Source: Mycolicibacter sinensis
GTDB lineage: Bacteria > Actinomycetota > Actinomycetes > Mycobacteriales > Mycobacteriaceae
Direction of reading: 5' to 3'
NCBI RefSeq assembly: GCF_001667945.1
Contig: NZ_LZJK01000111.1
Location: forward strand, 1-64,000
DNA: 64,000 bases
Shown piece by piece: positions 18,743 to 27,975 of this stretch (the stretch's first letter is position 1; every line of letters starts with the position of its first letter). A program made the position numbers and the translations under genes. The notes beneath the pieces are model-generated. The model ran no database searches, was not told where the DNA came from, and was given only the letters and a program-made list of their open reading frames with translations.

Positions 18743-20475
18743 CCGATCACATCGTCGACGTGCTGGTGATCGGATCCGGCGGCGGCGGTATGACCGCAGC
18801 GCTGGCCGCCGACGCCCGCGGGCTGGACACCCTGGTGGTGGAGAAGTCGGCGTACTTCGGCGGATCAACCGCCTTGTCCGGCGGCGGTATCTGGGTGCCC
18901 GGTGCGCCGGCGCAGCGCCGCGAGGGCTACGCCCCGGACCCCGAGGGTGTCGTCACCTACCTGCGCGCCATCACCGACGGCCTGGTCGATGAGGCGCGCT
19001 TGCGTCAATACGTCGATGCCGCACCGCGGATGATGGAGTTCCTGGAGCAGACCAGTAACTGGTTCGAATTCGTCTGGAAACCCGGCTACGCCGACTACTA
19101 CCCGGAACTTCCGGGCGGGTCGGAGCTGGGTAGCACCATCAACGTCCCGGCCATCGACCTGCGCAAACTCGGCGACGAGGAGCAGCACCTGCTGGCCCCG
19201 CTGGCGTTGGCGCCCAAAGGAATCTGGCTGGGGCCCAAGGACCTCCGGCTCTTCTACCAGGTGCGCCAGTCGTGGCGCGGCAAAGGCGTGCTGGTCAAAC
19301 TGTTGTGGCGGATGTTCCGCGCCAGGGTGTTCGGGGACCGGATGGCCGCCATCGGACAATCACTGGCGGCGCGGCTGCGGCTGGCCATGCTCGAACGCGA
19401 CATCCCACTGTGGCTCGACACCCCGATGACCGAACTCGTCACCGACGGCTCGGGTGCGGTCACCGGGGCCGTGGTGCAACGCCACAGGGCATCACAGCGC
19501 ATCACCGCCCGTCACGGTGTCATCCTGGCCAGCGGCGGGTTCGACCATGACATGGCCTGGCGCAAGCAGTATCAACCGGTGCTGGAACATGATTGGAGCT
19601 TCGGCAACCCGCTGGCTACCGGTGACGGCATCCGCGCCGGCGAGCGTGTCGGAGCCGCCACCGAGCTGCTCGACGAGGCGTGGTGGTTCCCCGCGCTGTG
19701 CTGGCCCGACGGCCGCCTGCAGTTCATGCTCAACGAACGCATGATGCCGTCGCAGTTCATCGTCAACGGCAACGGGGAGCGGTTCGTCAACGAGGCGGCG
19801 CCCTACATGGACTTCGCGCACGCCATGATCGCCGGCCAGCAATCCGGCACCACCCACATCCCCTGCTGGCTGATCACCGACCAACGATCCTTCCATCGCT
19901 ACGTCGTCGCCGGGCACCTGCCGATCCCGAAGGTACCCGGCGCGCCGGTGCCGACCGGGCGCCGGGTGCCGCAGTCCTGGCTGGACTCCGGTGTGGTCAA
20001 GGCGGCGAACACCTTCGAGGAGCTGGCCACTGCGATCGGGGTGCCACCCGAGCGGCTGCGGCGCACCGCGGAACGGTTCAACGAGTTCGCGGAAGCCGGC
20101 CACGACGACGACTTCAACCGCGGCGACAGCGTCTATGACAACTACTACGGCGATCCCACCCTGCCCAACCCCAACCTGTATCCGCTGGGCAAGCCGCCCT
20201 ACTACGCGTTCCAGATCATCCTCGGCGACCTCGGTACCTCCGGTGGCCTGCGCACCGATGAGCACGCCCGGGTGCTGCGTGCCGACGACTCGGTGATCGA
20301 GGGCCTCTACGCGGTGGGCAACACCGCGTCGCCGGTGATGGGCCGCAGCTACGCCGGAGCCGGAGCCACTATCGGCCCGGCGATGACCTTCGGTTATGTG
20401 GCAGCCCAACATATTTCAGACAGTCGTCGAACGCTCGGCGCGCAGACTCCCAACCAATCAGGAGGTAACCCGTGA
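18739..20475 (+). CDS. FAD-binding dehydrogenase, 3-ketosteroid-delta1-dehydrogenase-like
   Basis: A 578-residue flavoprotein with the FAD motif [17 protein letters not shown] at 9-25, then [19 protein letters not shown] near 45. The C-terminal domain reads [20 protein letters not shown] followed by [13 protein letters not shown]. This is the KstD architecture at near full length. It is the second such enzyme in the cluster and is only distantly similar to the one at 12818. It is coupled by ATGA to the mhpB-like gene. KstD-type enzymes desaturate ring ketones, which can drive aromatisation to a phenol. In this operon the product could feed the hydroxylase/dioxygenase pair. That link is inference. 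Confidence 0.85.
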   Translation: MTDHIVDVLVIGSGGGGMTAALAADARGLDTLVVEKSAYFGGSTALSGGGIWVPGAPAQRREGYAPDPEGVVTYLRAITDGLVDEARLRQYVDAAPRMMEFLEQTSNWFEFVWKPGYADYYPELPGGSELGSTINVPAIDLRKLGDEEQHLLAPLALAPKGIWLGPKDLRLFYQVRQSWRGKGVLVKLLWRMFRARVFGDRMAAIGQSLAARLRLAMLERDIPLWLDTPMTELVTDGSGAVTGAVVQRHRASQRITARHGVILASGGFDHDMAWRKQYQPVLEHDWSFGNPLATGDGIRAGERVGAATELLDEAWWFPALCWPDGRLQFMLNERMMPSQFIVNGNGERFVNEAAPYMDFAHAMIAGQQSGTTHIPCWLITDQRSFHRYVVAGHLPIPKVPGAPVPTGRRVPQSWLDSGVVKAANTFEELATAIGVPPERLRRTAERFNEFAEAGHDDDFNRGDSVYDNYYGDPTLPNPNLYPLGKPPYYAFQIILGDLGTSGGLRTDEHARVLRADDSVIEGLYAVGNTASPVMGRSYAGAGATIGPAMTFGYVAAQHISDSRRTLGAQTPNQSGGNP

Positions 20476-21782
20476 AGATCTCACTGTTCTACGAATTCGC
20501 GCTGCCGCGTCCGTGGTCCGATGACGATGAGCATGTGCTGTTCCAGGACGGCCTCGACGAGGTGGAGGCGGCCGACAAGGCCGGGTTCTCGACGGTGTGG
20601 CTGACCGAGCATCATTTCCTCGAGGAGTACTGCCACTCCACTGCGCCGGAGATCTTCCTGGCCGCCGCCAGTCAGCGGACCAAGGACATCCGACTCGGTT
20701 TCGGCATCATGCACCTGCCGCCGGTGGTGAACCACCCGGCGCGGGTGGCCGAGCGCGTCGCCACCCTGGATCTGCTCTCCAACGGGCGCGTCGAGTTCGG
20801 CACCGGTGAGTCGTCCTCGGTCGGCGAGCTCGGCGGCTTCGGCATCGACCCCGCCGACAAACGCGCCCAATGGGAGGAAGCCCTCGAGGTGTCGATCCGC
20901 TGCATGACGGAGGAGCCGTTCACCGGATTTCGCGGCGAACACGTGCAGATGCCGGCCCGCAATGTCGTCCCCAAACCGCTGCAGCGGCCGCACCCGCCGG
21001 TCTGGGTGGCGTGCACCCGGCCGGCATCGATCCAGATGGCCGCCGAGAAGTGCATCGGCGCCCTGAGTTTCGCCTACACCGGGCCCGGCCCGCTGGCCGA
21101 GCGGGTCAATGGCTACTACAAAGAACTCGAAGAGAACGGTGTCCCGGTCACCCCGCAGGTGAACCCCAACATCCTGGCGATCGGCGGTGACCTGTCGATG
21201 ATGGTGGCTCCCACCGAAGCACAGGCCCTCGACCGGCTCGGGAAGGGCGGCGGCTTCTTCTCGTTCGGGATCATGCACTACTACATGACCGGTCAGCACA
21301 CGCCCGGCCGGACCGGGGTGTGGGAACGCTACCTAGACGAAGTCGAGAAGGACCCGACGCTGGCTTACGGCCCCGGCCGCGGCGCGATCGGTACTCCGGA
21401 GATGGTGCGGGAATTCCTGCGCGGCTACGAGGAAAGTGGCGTCGACGAGATTATCCTGCTGCTGAATCCGCGCAGCCACGAAGCGACCATGGAGGCCATC
21501 GAACTGATGGGTAGGCAGGTCTTGCCGGAGTTCATCGAACGCGACGAGAAGGCGGTGGCCGACAAGGCCAAGAGGCTTGCGCCCGTGCTGGAGAAGCTGG
21601 AGGCCCGGCGGCCGAAATCCACCGCACCCGAGTTCGATGAGGGTTACTCGTTCGGTGGTCTGCCGACCGGCCGCGACAAGTTCACCGCCACCGAGATCCC
21701 CGAGGCCATGGCCGAAATCAATGAGGGTCGGGTCCAGGCCGCGCAGCGCGCGAAGGAAGAGCGGAACCGCGGTCAGCAATGA
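20472..21782 (+). CDS. Luciferase-like (LLM) flavin-dependent oxidoreductase
   Basis: A 436-residue F420- or FMN-dependent TIM-barrel protein of the bacterial luciferase family. The diagnostic segments are VWLTEHHFLEEY near 45, PPVVNHPARVAERVATLDLLS near 85 (in a strand-loop typical of the family) and RVEFGTGESSS. The C-terminal 60 residues are charged and helical and extend beyond the family average of about 350. Its GTG start overlaps the preceding stop and its own stop overlaps the next start, so it is firmly inside the operon. Possible chemistry includes Baeyer-Villiger-type or other monooxygenation of a ring ketone, but the sequence does not decide. Confidence 0.85.
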   Translation: MKISLFYEFALPRPWSDDDEHVLFQDGLDEVEAADKAGFSTVWLTEHHFLEEYCHSTAPEIFLAAASQRTKDIRLGFGIMHLPPVVNHPARVAERVATLDLLSNGRVEFGTGESSSVGELGGFGIDPADKRAQWEEALEVSIRCMTEEPFTGFRGEHVQMPARNVVPKPLQRPHPPVWVACTRPASIQMAAEKCIGALSFAYTGPGPLAERVNGYYKELEENGVPVTPQVNPNILAIGGDLSMMVAPTEAQALDRLGKGGGFFSFGIMHYYMTGQHTPGRTGVWERYLDEVEKDPTLAYGPGRGAIGTPEMVREFLRGYEESGVDEIILLLNPRSHEATMEAIELMGRQVLPEFIERDEKAVADKAKRLAPVLEKLEARRPKSTAPEFDEGYSFGGLPTGRDKFTATEIPEAMAEINEGRVQAAQRAKEERNRGQQ

Positions 21783-22609
21783 CCGCATCCCCCGGGCTGT
21801 GGCGCTACGACGGTCGACGGGCCGTGGTCACCGGCTGCGCGTCGGGAATCGGTGCCGAGCTGGTGCGACAGCTCGGTGAGCTCGGGGCGACCGTTACCGG
21901 CCTGGACCAGACCGAGCCCGCGGTGCACGTCGACGAGTTCCACCCGCTGGATCTGGCTGATCCGTCATCGATCGACCGGGCAGTCGAGGCTATTCGGGCG
22001 CCCGTCGATGCGCTGTTCAACGTCGCCGGCGTGTCGTCGGGCATTGGGGATCCGCAACGCGTGGTGGCCATCAACTTTCTCGGCATGCGCCACCTCACCG
22101 AGGCACTGTTGCCGGCGATGCCGGCAGGATCGGGCATCGCCAACGTCTCGTCGCTGGCGGCCGCAGCCTACCGGGAGAATGCCCAGACTACGGCCGGCCT
22201 GTTGAACTCCGCAGGCGTGGCCGGCGGATTGCAGTGGTGCCGGGCGCATCCCGACGCGCTCGCCGACGGCGGCTACCGGCTCTCGAAGGAGGCGGTGATC
22301 CTCTACGTCATGCTCACCGCCGATCGGCTGGCGAGTCGCGGTATCCGGATCAACTGCACCGCACCGGGAGTCACCGAAACACCGATCCTCGACCAATTGC
22401 GCAGCAGCTACGGTCAGGGCTATCTCGATGAGATTCCCAAACCGCTGGGGCGGGTGGCCAGCCCGGGCGAACAGGCCGCACCGCTGGTGTTTCTCAACAG
22501 CTCGGCAGCCGGCTACGTCACCGGTCAGGTGCTCTGGGTCGACGGCGGTAACCTCGCCGGCCGAACGGCCGCCATGTTTGCGAACGGAGGGTGTCCGTGG
22601 CCGGCCTGA
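21779..22609 (+). CDS. SDR family oxidoreductase, 3-alpha-hydroxysteroid dehydrogenase/carbonyl reductase type
   Basis: A 276-residue SDR with the NAD(P) motif TGCASGIG near 18-25, FNVAGVSSG in place of the usual NNAG, SSLA for the catalytic serine region, and YRLSK for the YxxxK pair. The unusual insertion between the serine and tyrosine (AGVAGGLQWCRAHPDA) and the TGCASGIG form of the glycine motif are features of the Comamonas-type 3-alpha-HSD/carbonyl reductase subgroup. It probably oxidises or reduces a ring hydroxyl/ketone of the pathway substrate. It is coupled to the LLM gene by ATGA and overlaps the following gene by 13 bp. Confidence 0.86.
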   Translation: MTASPGLWRYDGRRAVVTGCASGIGAELVRQLGELGATVTGLDQTEPAVHVDEFHPLDLADPSSIDRAVEAIRAPVDALFNVAGVSSGIGDPQRVVAINFLGMRHLTEALLPAMPAGSGIANVSSLAAAAYRENAQTTAGLLNSAGVAGGLQWCRAHPDALADGGYRLSKEAVILYVMLTADRLASRGIRINCTAPGVTETPILDQLRSSYGQGYLDEIPKPLGRVASPGEQAAPLVFLNSSAAGYVTGQVLWVDGGNLAGRTAAMFANGGCPWPA

Positions 22610-23586
22610 CCGAGTTCCGCCGCGTCGGCGAGGCGGTGCGCAACTGGGGGCGCTGGGGCGACGACGACGAGCTGGGCACGCTGAACCTGATCACGCCGGA
22701 GAAGGTCGCCGAGGCCGCCGCGCTGGTGCGGCACGGCAAAGTCTTCCCGCTTGGGGTGGACTTCGGCTCGTCGGGCCCGCAGGGCGCCTTCCAGTTCCGG
22801 CACAATCCGATTCACGTGATGACCGTCGATGGCGGCGATGTGAGCACGCTGGCGCGCTACGGCCCGGACTGGCACCGCAACGTGGTGGCGCAGCAGTTGA
22901 GCGAATTCTTCACTGACAACCCGTTCCGCTTCAACGACGACATGATCGTCATGCCGCTGCAGGCGGCGACCCAGTGGGACGCGCTGTCGCACGTCTACTA
23001 CGACGAAAAGCTCTACAACGGCTTCCCGGCGAATTCGGTGACCAGCCTGGGCGCCTATCACTGCGGTATCGACAAAGTCGACGGCAAGGGCATCACCTCT
23101 CGCGGGGTGCTGCTGGACGTGGTCGCCCACCGCGGTGTGGACACCTTCCTGCCGCTGGGCACCCCGATCACCCCCGACGAGCTCGACGAGGTGGCACGCG
23201 CCCAGCAGGTCACGGTCGGCCCCGGCGACATCGTGTTGGTCCGAACCGGGTGGTGGACACGGTTTACCCAAACCGGTGACGGCGCTGAACCGGGCGCCGG
23301 GCTGGATTGGCGGTGTGCGGTGTGGCTGCACTCCCATGACGTCGCCGCGGTGGCCGCCGACAACCTCATGGTCGAGAACCCGGTGTCCGGCGTCGAGGGC
23401 ACCTTCCTGCCGCTGCACATGCTGTGCCTGCGGGACATGGGAATGATGCTGGGGGAGTACTGGGATCTGGGCGCACTGGCCGCCGATTGCGCCGCCGACG
23501 GGGTCTACGAATTCCAATTGGTGGCGCCACCGTTGCGGGTGACCGGTGGGGTGGGGTCGCCGGTGAACCCGATCGCGATCAAGTAG
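22597..23586 (+). CDS. Cyclase family protein (kynurenine formamidase-like fold)
   Basis: A 329-residue member of the cyclase/formamidase superfamily, metal-dependent hydrolases that act on amides or cyclic carbonyls. The metal-site region is TQWDALSHVYY near 130, where the more common HxGTHxDxxxH has Gln in place of two of the His positions, as in the longer subfamily. Further family segments are RGVLLDVVAHRG and VGPGDIVLVRTGWW. The GTG at 22597 is chosen because GGAGG ends 6 bases before it; a GTG at 22591 would abut that site. It could open a lactone or cyclic ketone made by the neighbouring enzymes, which is inference. Confidence 0.82.
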   Translation: MAGLTEFRRVGEAVRNWGRWGDDDELGTLNLITPEKVAEAAALVRHGKVFPLGVDFGSSGPQGAFQFRHNPIHVMTVDGGDVSTLARYGPDWHRNVVAQQLSEFFTDNPFRFNDDMIVMPLQAATQWDALSHVYYDEKLYNGFPANSVTSLGAYHCGIDKVDGKGITSRGVLLDVVAHRGVDTFLPLGTPITPDELDEVARAQQVTVGPGDIVLVRTGWWTRFTQTGDGAEPGAGLDWRCAVWLHSHDVAAVAADNLMVENPVSGVEGTFLPLHMLCLRDMGMMLGEYWDLGALAADCAADGVYEFQLVAPPLRVTGGVGSPVNPIAIK

Positions 23587-23606
23587 CCACGGGCGAGGAG
23601 CTCATC

Positions 23607-24365
23607 ATGCGATTCGTATTTGTCCACGGTGGGTTTCACGCCGGTTGGTGCTGGAGCCGGACCGTCGCCGAGCTGGAGAGGATCGGCCATACCGGCATCG
23701 CGATCGACCTCCCCGGTCATGGCGCCCGGCTCGACGAGGAATCGACCCTGGCCAACCGGAGGGAGGCGGTGGCGGCGGTGCTGCAGCACGGCGACGTCCT
23801 GGTGGGCCACTCCGGCGGTGGTTTCGATGCGACGCTGGGCGCCGACAGCGCACCGGAGCTGGCGAGCCACATCGTCTACCTGGCGGCGGCCCTGCCCCGG
23901 GAGGGGCACAGCTACACCGATGCGATGACGATGGGCAGCGAGGGAGCCGAGTTCTTCGACACCGCCGCCGCTGACATGCTGTCGCATCTGCACTTCGCCG
24001 ACGACGGCGCGATGACCTTCGCGAACATCGACGGTGCCCGGCAGTACTTCTACCACGACTGCGATGACGACACCGTGCGGTGGGCCTTCGAACGGCTGGG
24101 GCCGGAACGGTTCGGCGACACCACGGTGGCGCCGGTGTCGGTGCGCAACTTCTGGGCGGCCGACATCGGCCGCAGCTTCATCCGCTGCGAACAGGACCGC
24201 GCCTATCCGCGCTGGCTGGCCGACCTGGTCTGCCGGCGGCTCGGTGTGGAACCGCTGACCATCGACGCGTCACACTCGCCGTTTCTGAGCCGACCCGCCG
24301 AACTGGCCGAGCTGCTGGTGCACGCCACCACCACCCGCCCGATCGGCCCGCTGATCCCGAACTAA
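23607..24365 (+). CDS. Alpha/beta hydrolase (methylesterase-like)
   Basis: A 252-residue alpha/beta hydrolase. The N-terminus FVHGGFHAGWCWSRTVAELE, the segment IAIDLPGHGAR and the nucleophile elbow GHSGGG (Ser near 72) closely follow the pattern of the plant methylesterase/SABP2-type subfamily. A late His in DASHSPFLSRP completes the triad. The ATG at 23607 follows GAGGAG; the frame is open upstream but lies in the preceding gene. It is in the same operon as the cyclase-family gene (20-bp gap) and probably hydrolyses an ester or lactone intermediate. The substrate is unknown. Confidence 0.82.
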   Translation: MRFVFVHGGFHAGWCWSRTVAELERIGHTGIAIDLPGHGARLDEESTLANRREAVAAVLQHGDVLVGHSGGGFDATLGADSAPELASHIVYLAAALPREGHSYTDAMTMGSEGAEFFDTAAADMLSHLHFADDGAMTFANIDGARQYFYHDCDDDTVRWAFERLGPERFGDTTVAPVSVRNFWAADIGRSFIRCEQDRAYPRWLADLVCRRLGVEPLTIDASHSPFLSRPAELAELLVHATTTRPIGPLIPN

Positions 24366-24376
24366 AGGAGCCGACG

Positions 24377-25201
24377 TTGCTGGTCGCGCGCAAGACCGTC
24401 CTGGTGGACGGGCTGAGCACCTCCTACCTCGAAGCCGGCGATCCGGCTCGGCCTGCCGTGGTCCTGCTGCACGGCGGAGAGTTCGGCGCCGGCGCCGAAA
24501 TCGGTTGGGAACGCAATATCACCGCACTGGCGCAGCGCTATCGGGTGCTCGCGCCGGACCTGCTCGGATTCGGGGAGTCGGCCAAGGTCATCGACTTCAA
24601 CGACGGCCGAGGTATGCGGATCCGCCACGTCGCGCGGTTCTGCGCCACCCTCGGCGTCGAATCGGCGGACTTCGTGGGCAATTCCATGGGTGCGATCATG
24701 CTGCTGGTCGACACCACTTCGGCGGCGCCGCTGTTGCCGGTGCGCCGACTGGTCGCCATCTGCGGCGGCGGCGAGATCCAGCAGAACCAGCACATGGCCG
24801 CGCTCTACGACTATGACGCCACGCCGGCCGCGATGCGCCGCATCGTCGAGGCGCTGTTCCACGACCCGGCCTATCCCGCCGACGAGGACTATGTGCAGCG
24901 CCGGTATGCCTGCAGCACCGCGCCCGGCGCCTGGGAGGCGGTTGCCGCAGCGAGGTTTCGCCGGCCTGGCGCCGAGCCGCCCCCGCCCGCGTCGAGCGAC
25001 CGGCGCTACGACCGGATTTCGGTGCCGGCGCTGGTGATCGAGGGCGGCTGCGACAAGCTGCTACCGCGGGGCTGGGCGAAACAGATCGCCGACCGGATTC
25101 CGGGTGGCCGGGCGGTCGTCGTCGACGACGCCGGGCACTGCCCGCAGATCGAGCAGGCCGAGCAGGTCAACGGATTGCTGCTGGACTTCCTAGCCGGTTG
25201 A
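24377..25201 (+). CDS. Alpha/beta hydrolase, meta-cleavage hydrolase-like
   Basis: A 274-residue alpha/beta hydrolase with LLHGGEFGAGA (oxyanion loop), APDLLGFGES, nucleophile elbow GNSMGA (Ser near 97) and DDAGHCPQIEQ (catalytic His). LLGFGES and GNSMGA are closer to classical ring-cleavage-product hydrolases than the enzyme at 15309, so either could be the MhpC equivalent. The TTG start at 24377 is inferred from AAAGGAG 6 bases upstream; the frame runs open into the previous gene. It is the last gene of the 15309-25201 operon and converges with a reverse gene. Confidence 0.8.
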   Translation: MLVARKTVLVDGLSTSYLEAGDPARPAVVLLHGGEFGAGAEIGWERNITALAQRYRVLAPDLLGFGESAKVIDFNDGRGMRIRHVARFCATLGVESADFVGNSMGAIMLLVDTTSAAPLLPVRRLVAICGGGEIQQNQHMAALYDYDATPAAMRRIVEALFHDPAYPADEDYVQRRYACSTAPGAWEAVAAARFRRPGAEPPPPASSDRRYDRISVPALVIEGGCDKLLPRGWAKQIADRIPGGRAVVVDDAGHCPQIEQAEQVNGLLLDFLAG

Positions 25202-25383
25202 CCGGCCCCCGTCGGTGCGTGCCGGACCGTAGATTTGCTCGATCCGATTGTCGCAGGCAATGCGATCGAAACATTGCACTTAGTTGGTGTTCGGTGGTGT
25301 TCGGTGAGTTCGCCGGTGGGGCCGGGGTAGGGCTCGACCGCAGGTGGGGGTCGCTTGGGTGGTCGGGTATTCAGCGCCGTTGG
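25202..25383. other. Convergent intergenic region
   Basis: This 182-bp stretch lies between two convergent genes. It contains a hairpin candidate (GCAATG at 25257-25262, CATTGC at 25272-25277, 9-base loop) and two tandem copies of GGTGTTCGGT at 25286-25305. The hairpin could help terminate the forward operon. No gene is apparent. Confidence 0.35.
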
Positions 25384-25818
25384 TCAACCGACGGCTTGGC
25401 GGCCCGGCGGATTGGTGAACCAGACGTTCTCCTCGCGCAGGTTGCGGCTACGCCAGCCCTCGGCCGTGCGCACCAGCTCGTGGTGGTAATAGCCGCCGCA
25501 GCAGCTCAAGTCGGCCATGCTCGGCAGCTGCATCGGGTTGTAGAACATGGCCCGCACGGTCGCCGAATCACCGGCGTGTTCCAGGATCTCGATGTTGGTG
25601 ATGTAGTGCATCGACATCGGGATCGCGGTAAAGCCGACGGCCAACCAATCGGTCACTTCGTCGCGGGTGCCGCAGATGGCGCCGGCCGAGGTGTAGTCGA
25701 TCAGGGCATCGTCGGTGAACACCGACCGGTACAGCGCCCAGTCCTTGGTGTCGACGGCGCGGGCGTAGCGATACAGCAGCGCGGAGATCTCCAGCTGATC
25801 CTCGATCGGCACCGTCAT
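25384..25818 (-). CDS. SnoaL-like / nuclear transport factor 2-like protein
   Basis: A 144-residue protein of the SnoaL/NTF2 cone-fold superfamily. It opens with DQLEISALLYRYARAVDTKDW, has FTDDALIDY at about 36-45, and later MSMHYITNIEI and GGYYHHELVRT. This arrangement is typical of small dehydratases, isomerases and hydroxylating-dioxygenase-like beta subunits. The ATG overlaps the aldehyde dehydrogenase stop, so the two are translationally coupled. Its reaction cannot be read from the sequence; in catabolic operons such proteins often isomerise or dehydrate ring intermediates. Confidence 0.83.
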   Translation of the reverse strand: MTVPIEDQLEISALLYRYARAVDTKDWALYRSVFTDDALIDYTSAGAICGTRDEVTDWLAVGFTAIPMSMHYITNIEILEHAGDSATVRAMFYNPMQLPSMADLSCCGGYYHHELVRTAEGWRSRNLREENVWFTNPPGRQAVG

Positions 25819-27299
25819 GCCGGCATCCCGATGGTCTTGATGTGCAGGTATTCGGTGAAACCGACTGTGCCGTTGCGGTATCCCAGGCCGCTCTGCTTGG
25901 TGCCGCCGAACGGGCTGTCGATACCGAAGTGGCTCTTGCCGTTGATGCTGACGTTGCCGGTGCGCATCCGGGTCGCCACCGCCATCGCCCGGTCCACGTC
26001 GGCGCTGCTGACCTCACCGGAGAGCCCGTAGATCGAGTTGTTGGCGATCGCGACCGCGTCGTCGTCGGTGTCATACGGCGTGACGGTCAGTACCGGGCCG
26101 AAGATCTCCTCCTGCGCGATCTTGCTGTCCGGATCGACGTCGGCCAGCAGGGTCGGCTGCACGTAGTAACCGGTGGGCAGCTGTTCCGGGATGCCGCCGC
26201 CGGTGACCAGCCGTGCGCCCGAATCCAGGCCGGAGGCGATCAGCCCCAGCACCTTGCGCCGCTGCGTCTGGCTGATCTGTGGGCCCTGCATATTGCCGGG
26301 CGTCCACGGGTCGCCCATCGGGAAGTTCTCCATCGACGCCTTCAGCACCGCCAGGCCCTCCTCATAGCGACTGCGGGGCAACAGGATTCGCGACGGCAGG
26401 ACACAGCTCTGGCCCGACATCACACAGGCCATCATCGCGGCCATCGGCAGCGCCGAATTGAAGTCGGCGTCGTCGAGCACGATGTGTGCGGATTTACCGC
26501 CGAGTTCCAACAGCGTCTTCTTCACCGTCGGTGCGCTCGCGGCCAGGATGGCCCGGCCGGTCGCGGTGGAACCGGTGAAGGTGATCATGTCGACGCGGGG
26601 ATCCGCCGACAACGCCGCACCGACTTCGTTGGCGTTCGAGGTGACGACGTTGAACACCCCGGCGGGAATATCGGTACGTTCGGCCACGATCCGGCCCAAT
26701 TCGCTGCCCGACCACGGGGTGAGCTGGGCCGGCTTGAGCACGACGGTGTTACCGGCCATCAACGCCGGCACGGTCTCGGCGATGTTGAGATACAGCGGCA
26801 CATTCCACGGGGTGATCGCGCCGACCACGCCGAGCGGCTCGTAGTGCAGCTTGCGGCGCGCCGGGCCCAGCGGGGTGTCGTGCAGCCCGGTGTCCACCAG
26901 GTAGTCGAAGGCGCGGGCGTGATCGGCCCAGTGTTTCACCTCGGCGATCGGACTCTCGATCTGGCTGCCGGTGACGGTGATCGGGCAACCCACCTCGGTG
27001 ATCAGGATGCGGCGCAGCCGCTCCTTCTCGTCCTCGAGTGCGGCGTGCAGCTGCATCAGGCAGTGGTGGCGGAACTCCACATCGCGGGACCAGTCGCTGG
27101 TGTCGAACGCGCGGCGGGCCGCGCCGACTGCGCGCGCCATGTCGTCGACCGTGCCGTCGGCGGCGGTTCCGACCACCTCTTCGCTGGCCGGATGCACGAC
27201 GTCGAACGTCGCTCCGCTGCTGGTTCCGGCGAGCTCGCCGTCGACCAGCATGCGGGACTCGCCGGCCAGCACCCCCGAATCTCCTTGCACCGCAGTCAT
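25815..27299 (-). CDS. Aldehyde dehydrogenase family protein
   Basis: A 494-residue NAD(P)-dependent aldehyde dehydrogenase. The diagnostic parts are TPWNVPLYLNIAETVPALMAGN, the catalytic Glu in LLELGGKSAH and the catalytic Cys in SGQSCVLPSR. EEIFGPVLTV and GIDSPFGGTKQSGLG follow. All active-site residues are present and the length is normal. It oxidises an aldehyde to an acid (or to a thioester in some subgroups). It is first in a two-gene unit with the SnoaL-like gene. A CTCTA-N6-TAGAG palindrome lies about 32 bp upstream of its ATG, and the preceding gene is a TetR repressor. Confidence 0.93.
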   Translation of the reverse strand: MTAVQGDSGVLAGESRMLVDGELAGTSSGATFDVVHPASEEVVGTAADGTVDDMARAVGAARRAFDTSDWSRDVEFRHHCLMQLHAALEDEKERLRRILITEVGCPITVTGSQIESPIAEVKHWADHARAFDYLVDTGLHDTPLGPARRKLHYEPLGVVGAITPWNVPLYLNIAETVPALMAGNTVVLKPAQLTPWSGSELGRIVAERTDIPAGVFNVVTSNANEVGAALSADPRVDMITFTGSTATGRAILAASAPTVKKTLLELGGKSAHIVLDDADFNSALPMAAMMACVMSGQSCVLPSRILLPRSRYEEGLAVLKASMENFPMGDPWTPGNMQGPQISQTQRRKVLGLIASGLDSGARLVTGGGIPEQLPTGYYVQPTLLADVDPDSKIAQEEIFGPVLTVTPYDTDDDAVAIANNSIYGLSGEVSSADVDRAMAVATRMRTGNVSINGKSHFGIDSPFGGTKQSGLGYRNGTVGFTEYLHIKTIGMPA

Positions 27300-27330
27300 A
27301 GCAGATCCTTCCGTATGCCGGGTAACGCTA

Positions 27331-27346
27331 CTCTATTAACGTAGAG
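27331..27346. promoter_or_regulatory. Operator-like palindrome upstream of the aldehyde dehydrogenase
   Basis: CTCTA-TTAACG-TAGAG, with perfect 5-base arms. It overlaps the stop codon of the TetR gene and lies in the promoter region of the aldehyde dehydrogenase gene. The same CTCTA-N6-TAGAG pattern recurs at 27976 on the other side of the TetR gene, so both are probably bound by that TetR protein. Confidence 0.7.
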
Positions 27347-27947
27347 AGAAGGAAGAGCCGATTCCGGCGACAATGCCCGAGATGAGCGCGTCCAGTTCCT
27401 CGGCGCTGCCGATCCTGCGATCCCCGCTGGCGAACGCCTGCAGCACGCCACTGATGAACATCATCACGACATAGGCCTGCCGGTCGGCCAGTGCGTCGTC
27501 CGGCTCGCCGGGCTGCAATCGCAGCACCACGTCGCGGATCAGAGCGTGGAACTGGTCGCCATAGCTGCGGAATGCCTCGTCGAGCAAGGGATCACGCACG
27601 GCCTGCAGCGCGAGTTCATAGCGGGCCTTGGTGCGGATCAGCCGCGCACCGGTTGTCGAGCGCATCACCAGGGTGGCCAACCCGGACGGTTCGCCGGTGT
27701 CGGCGGACGGCTGGGACCGGGTCGCCGCGGTCAGGTCTTTGAGGTCCAGCTCGGAAACCCTGACCGCGACCGCCTGCAGCAGTGCTGACCGGGTGCGGAA
27801 GTAGAACGAGGTGGTCCCGTCCGGAACACCGGCCTTGCGGTCGACCTTGAGATGGCTGACCCCTTTCACGCCGTCATCGGCAAGCAGCCGGATGGCGGCG
27901 TCGCAGAGTTCCCGCCGGCGCTGATCTGGATTGGGCTTTCGTCGCAT
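27336..27947 (-). CDS. TetR family transcriptional regulator
   Basis: A 203-residue TetR-type regulator. The HTH lies at about 10-57 (RRELCDAAIRLLADDGVKG, then KVDRKAGVPDGTTSFYF), followed by a helical ligand-binding domain with no recognisable metal or antibiotic site. It is flanked by two CTCTA-N6-TAGAG palindromes, one toward the aldehyde dehydrogenase genes and one in the divergent promoter with the luciferase-like gene. It therefore probably represses both units and itself, and is released by an unknown substrate-derived ligand. Confidence 0.9.
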   Translation of the reverse strand: MRRKPNPDQRRRELCDAAIRLLADDGVKGVSHLKVDRKAGVPDGTTSFYFRTRSALLQAVAVRVSELDLKDLTAATRSQPSADTGEPSGLATLVMRSTTGARLIRTKARYELALQAVRDPLLDEAFRSYGDQFHALIRDVVLRLQPGEPDDALADRQAYVVMMFISGVLQAFASGDRRIGSAEELDALISGIVAGIGSSFSLR

Positions 27948-27975
27948 GGTTCGACCGAGTCTAGTCTGCAGCCTT

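Noticed and set aside
25286..25305. Two tandem copies of GGTGTTCGGT
   Set aside because: Only two units in a convergent intergenic gap; too short to call a functional repeat.
25842..27344. 500-codon open frame opposite the aldehyde dehydrogenase
   Set aside because: It is antisense to a gene with every catalytic motif intact. The composition is that of a shadow frame.
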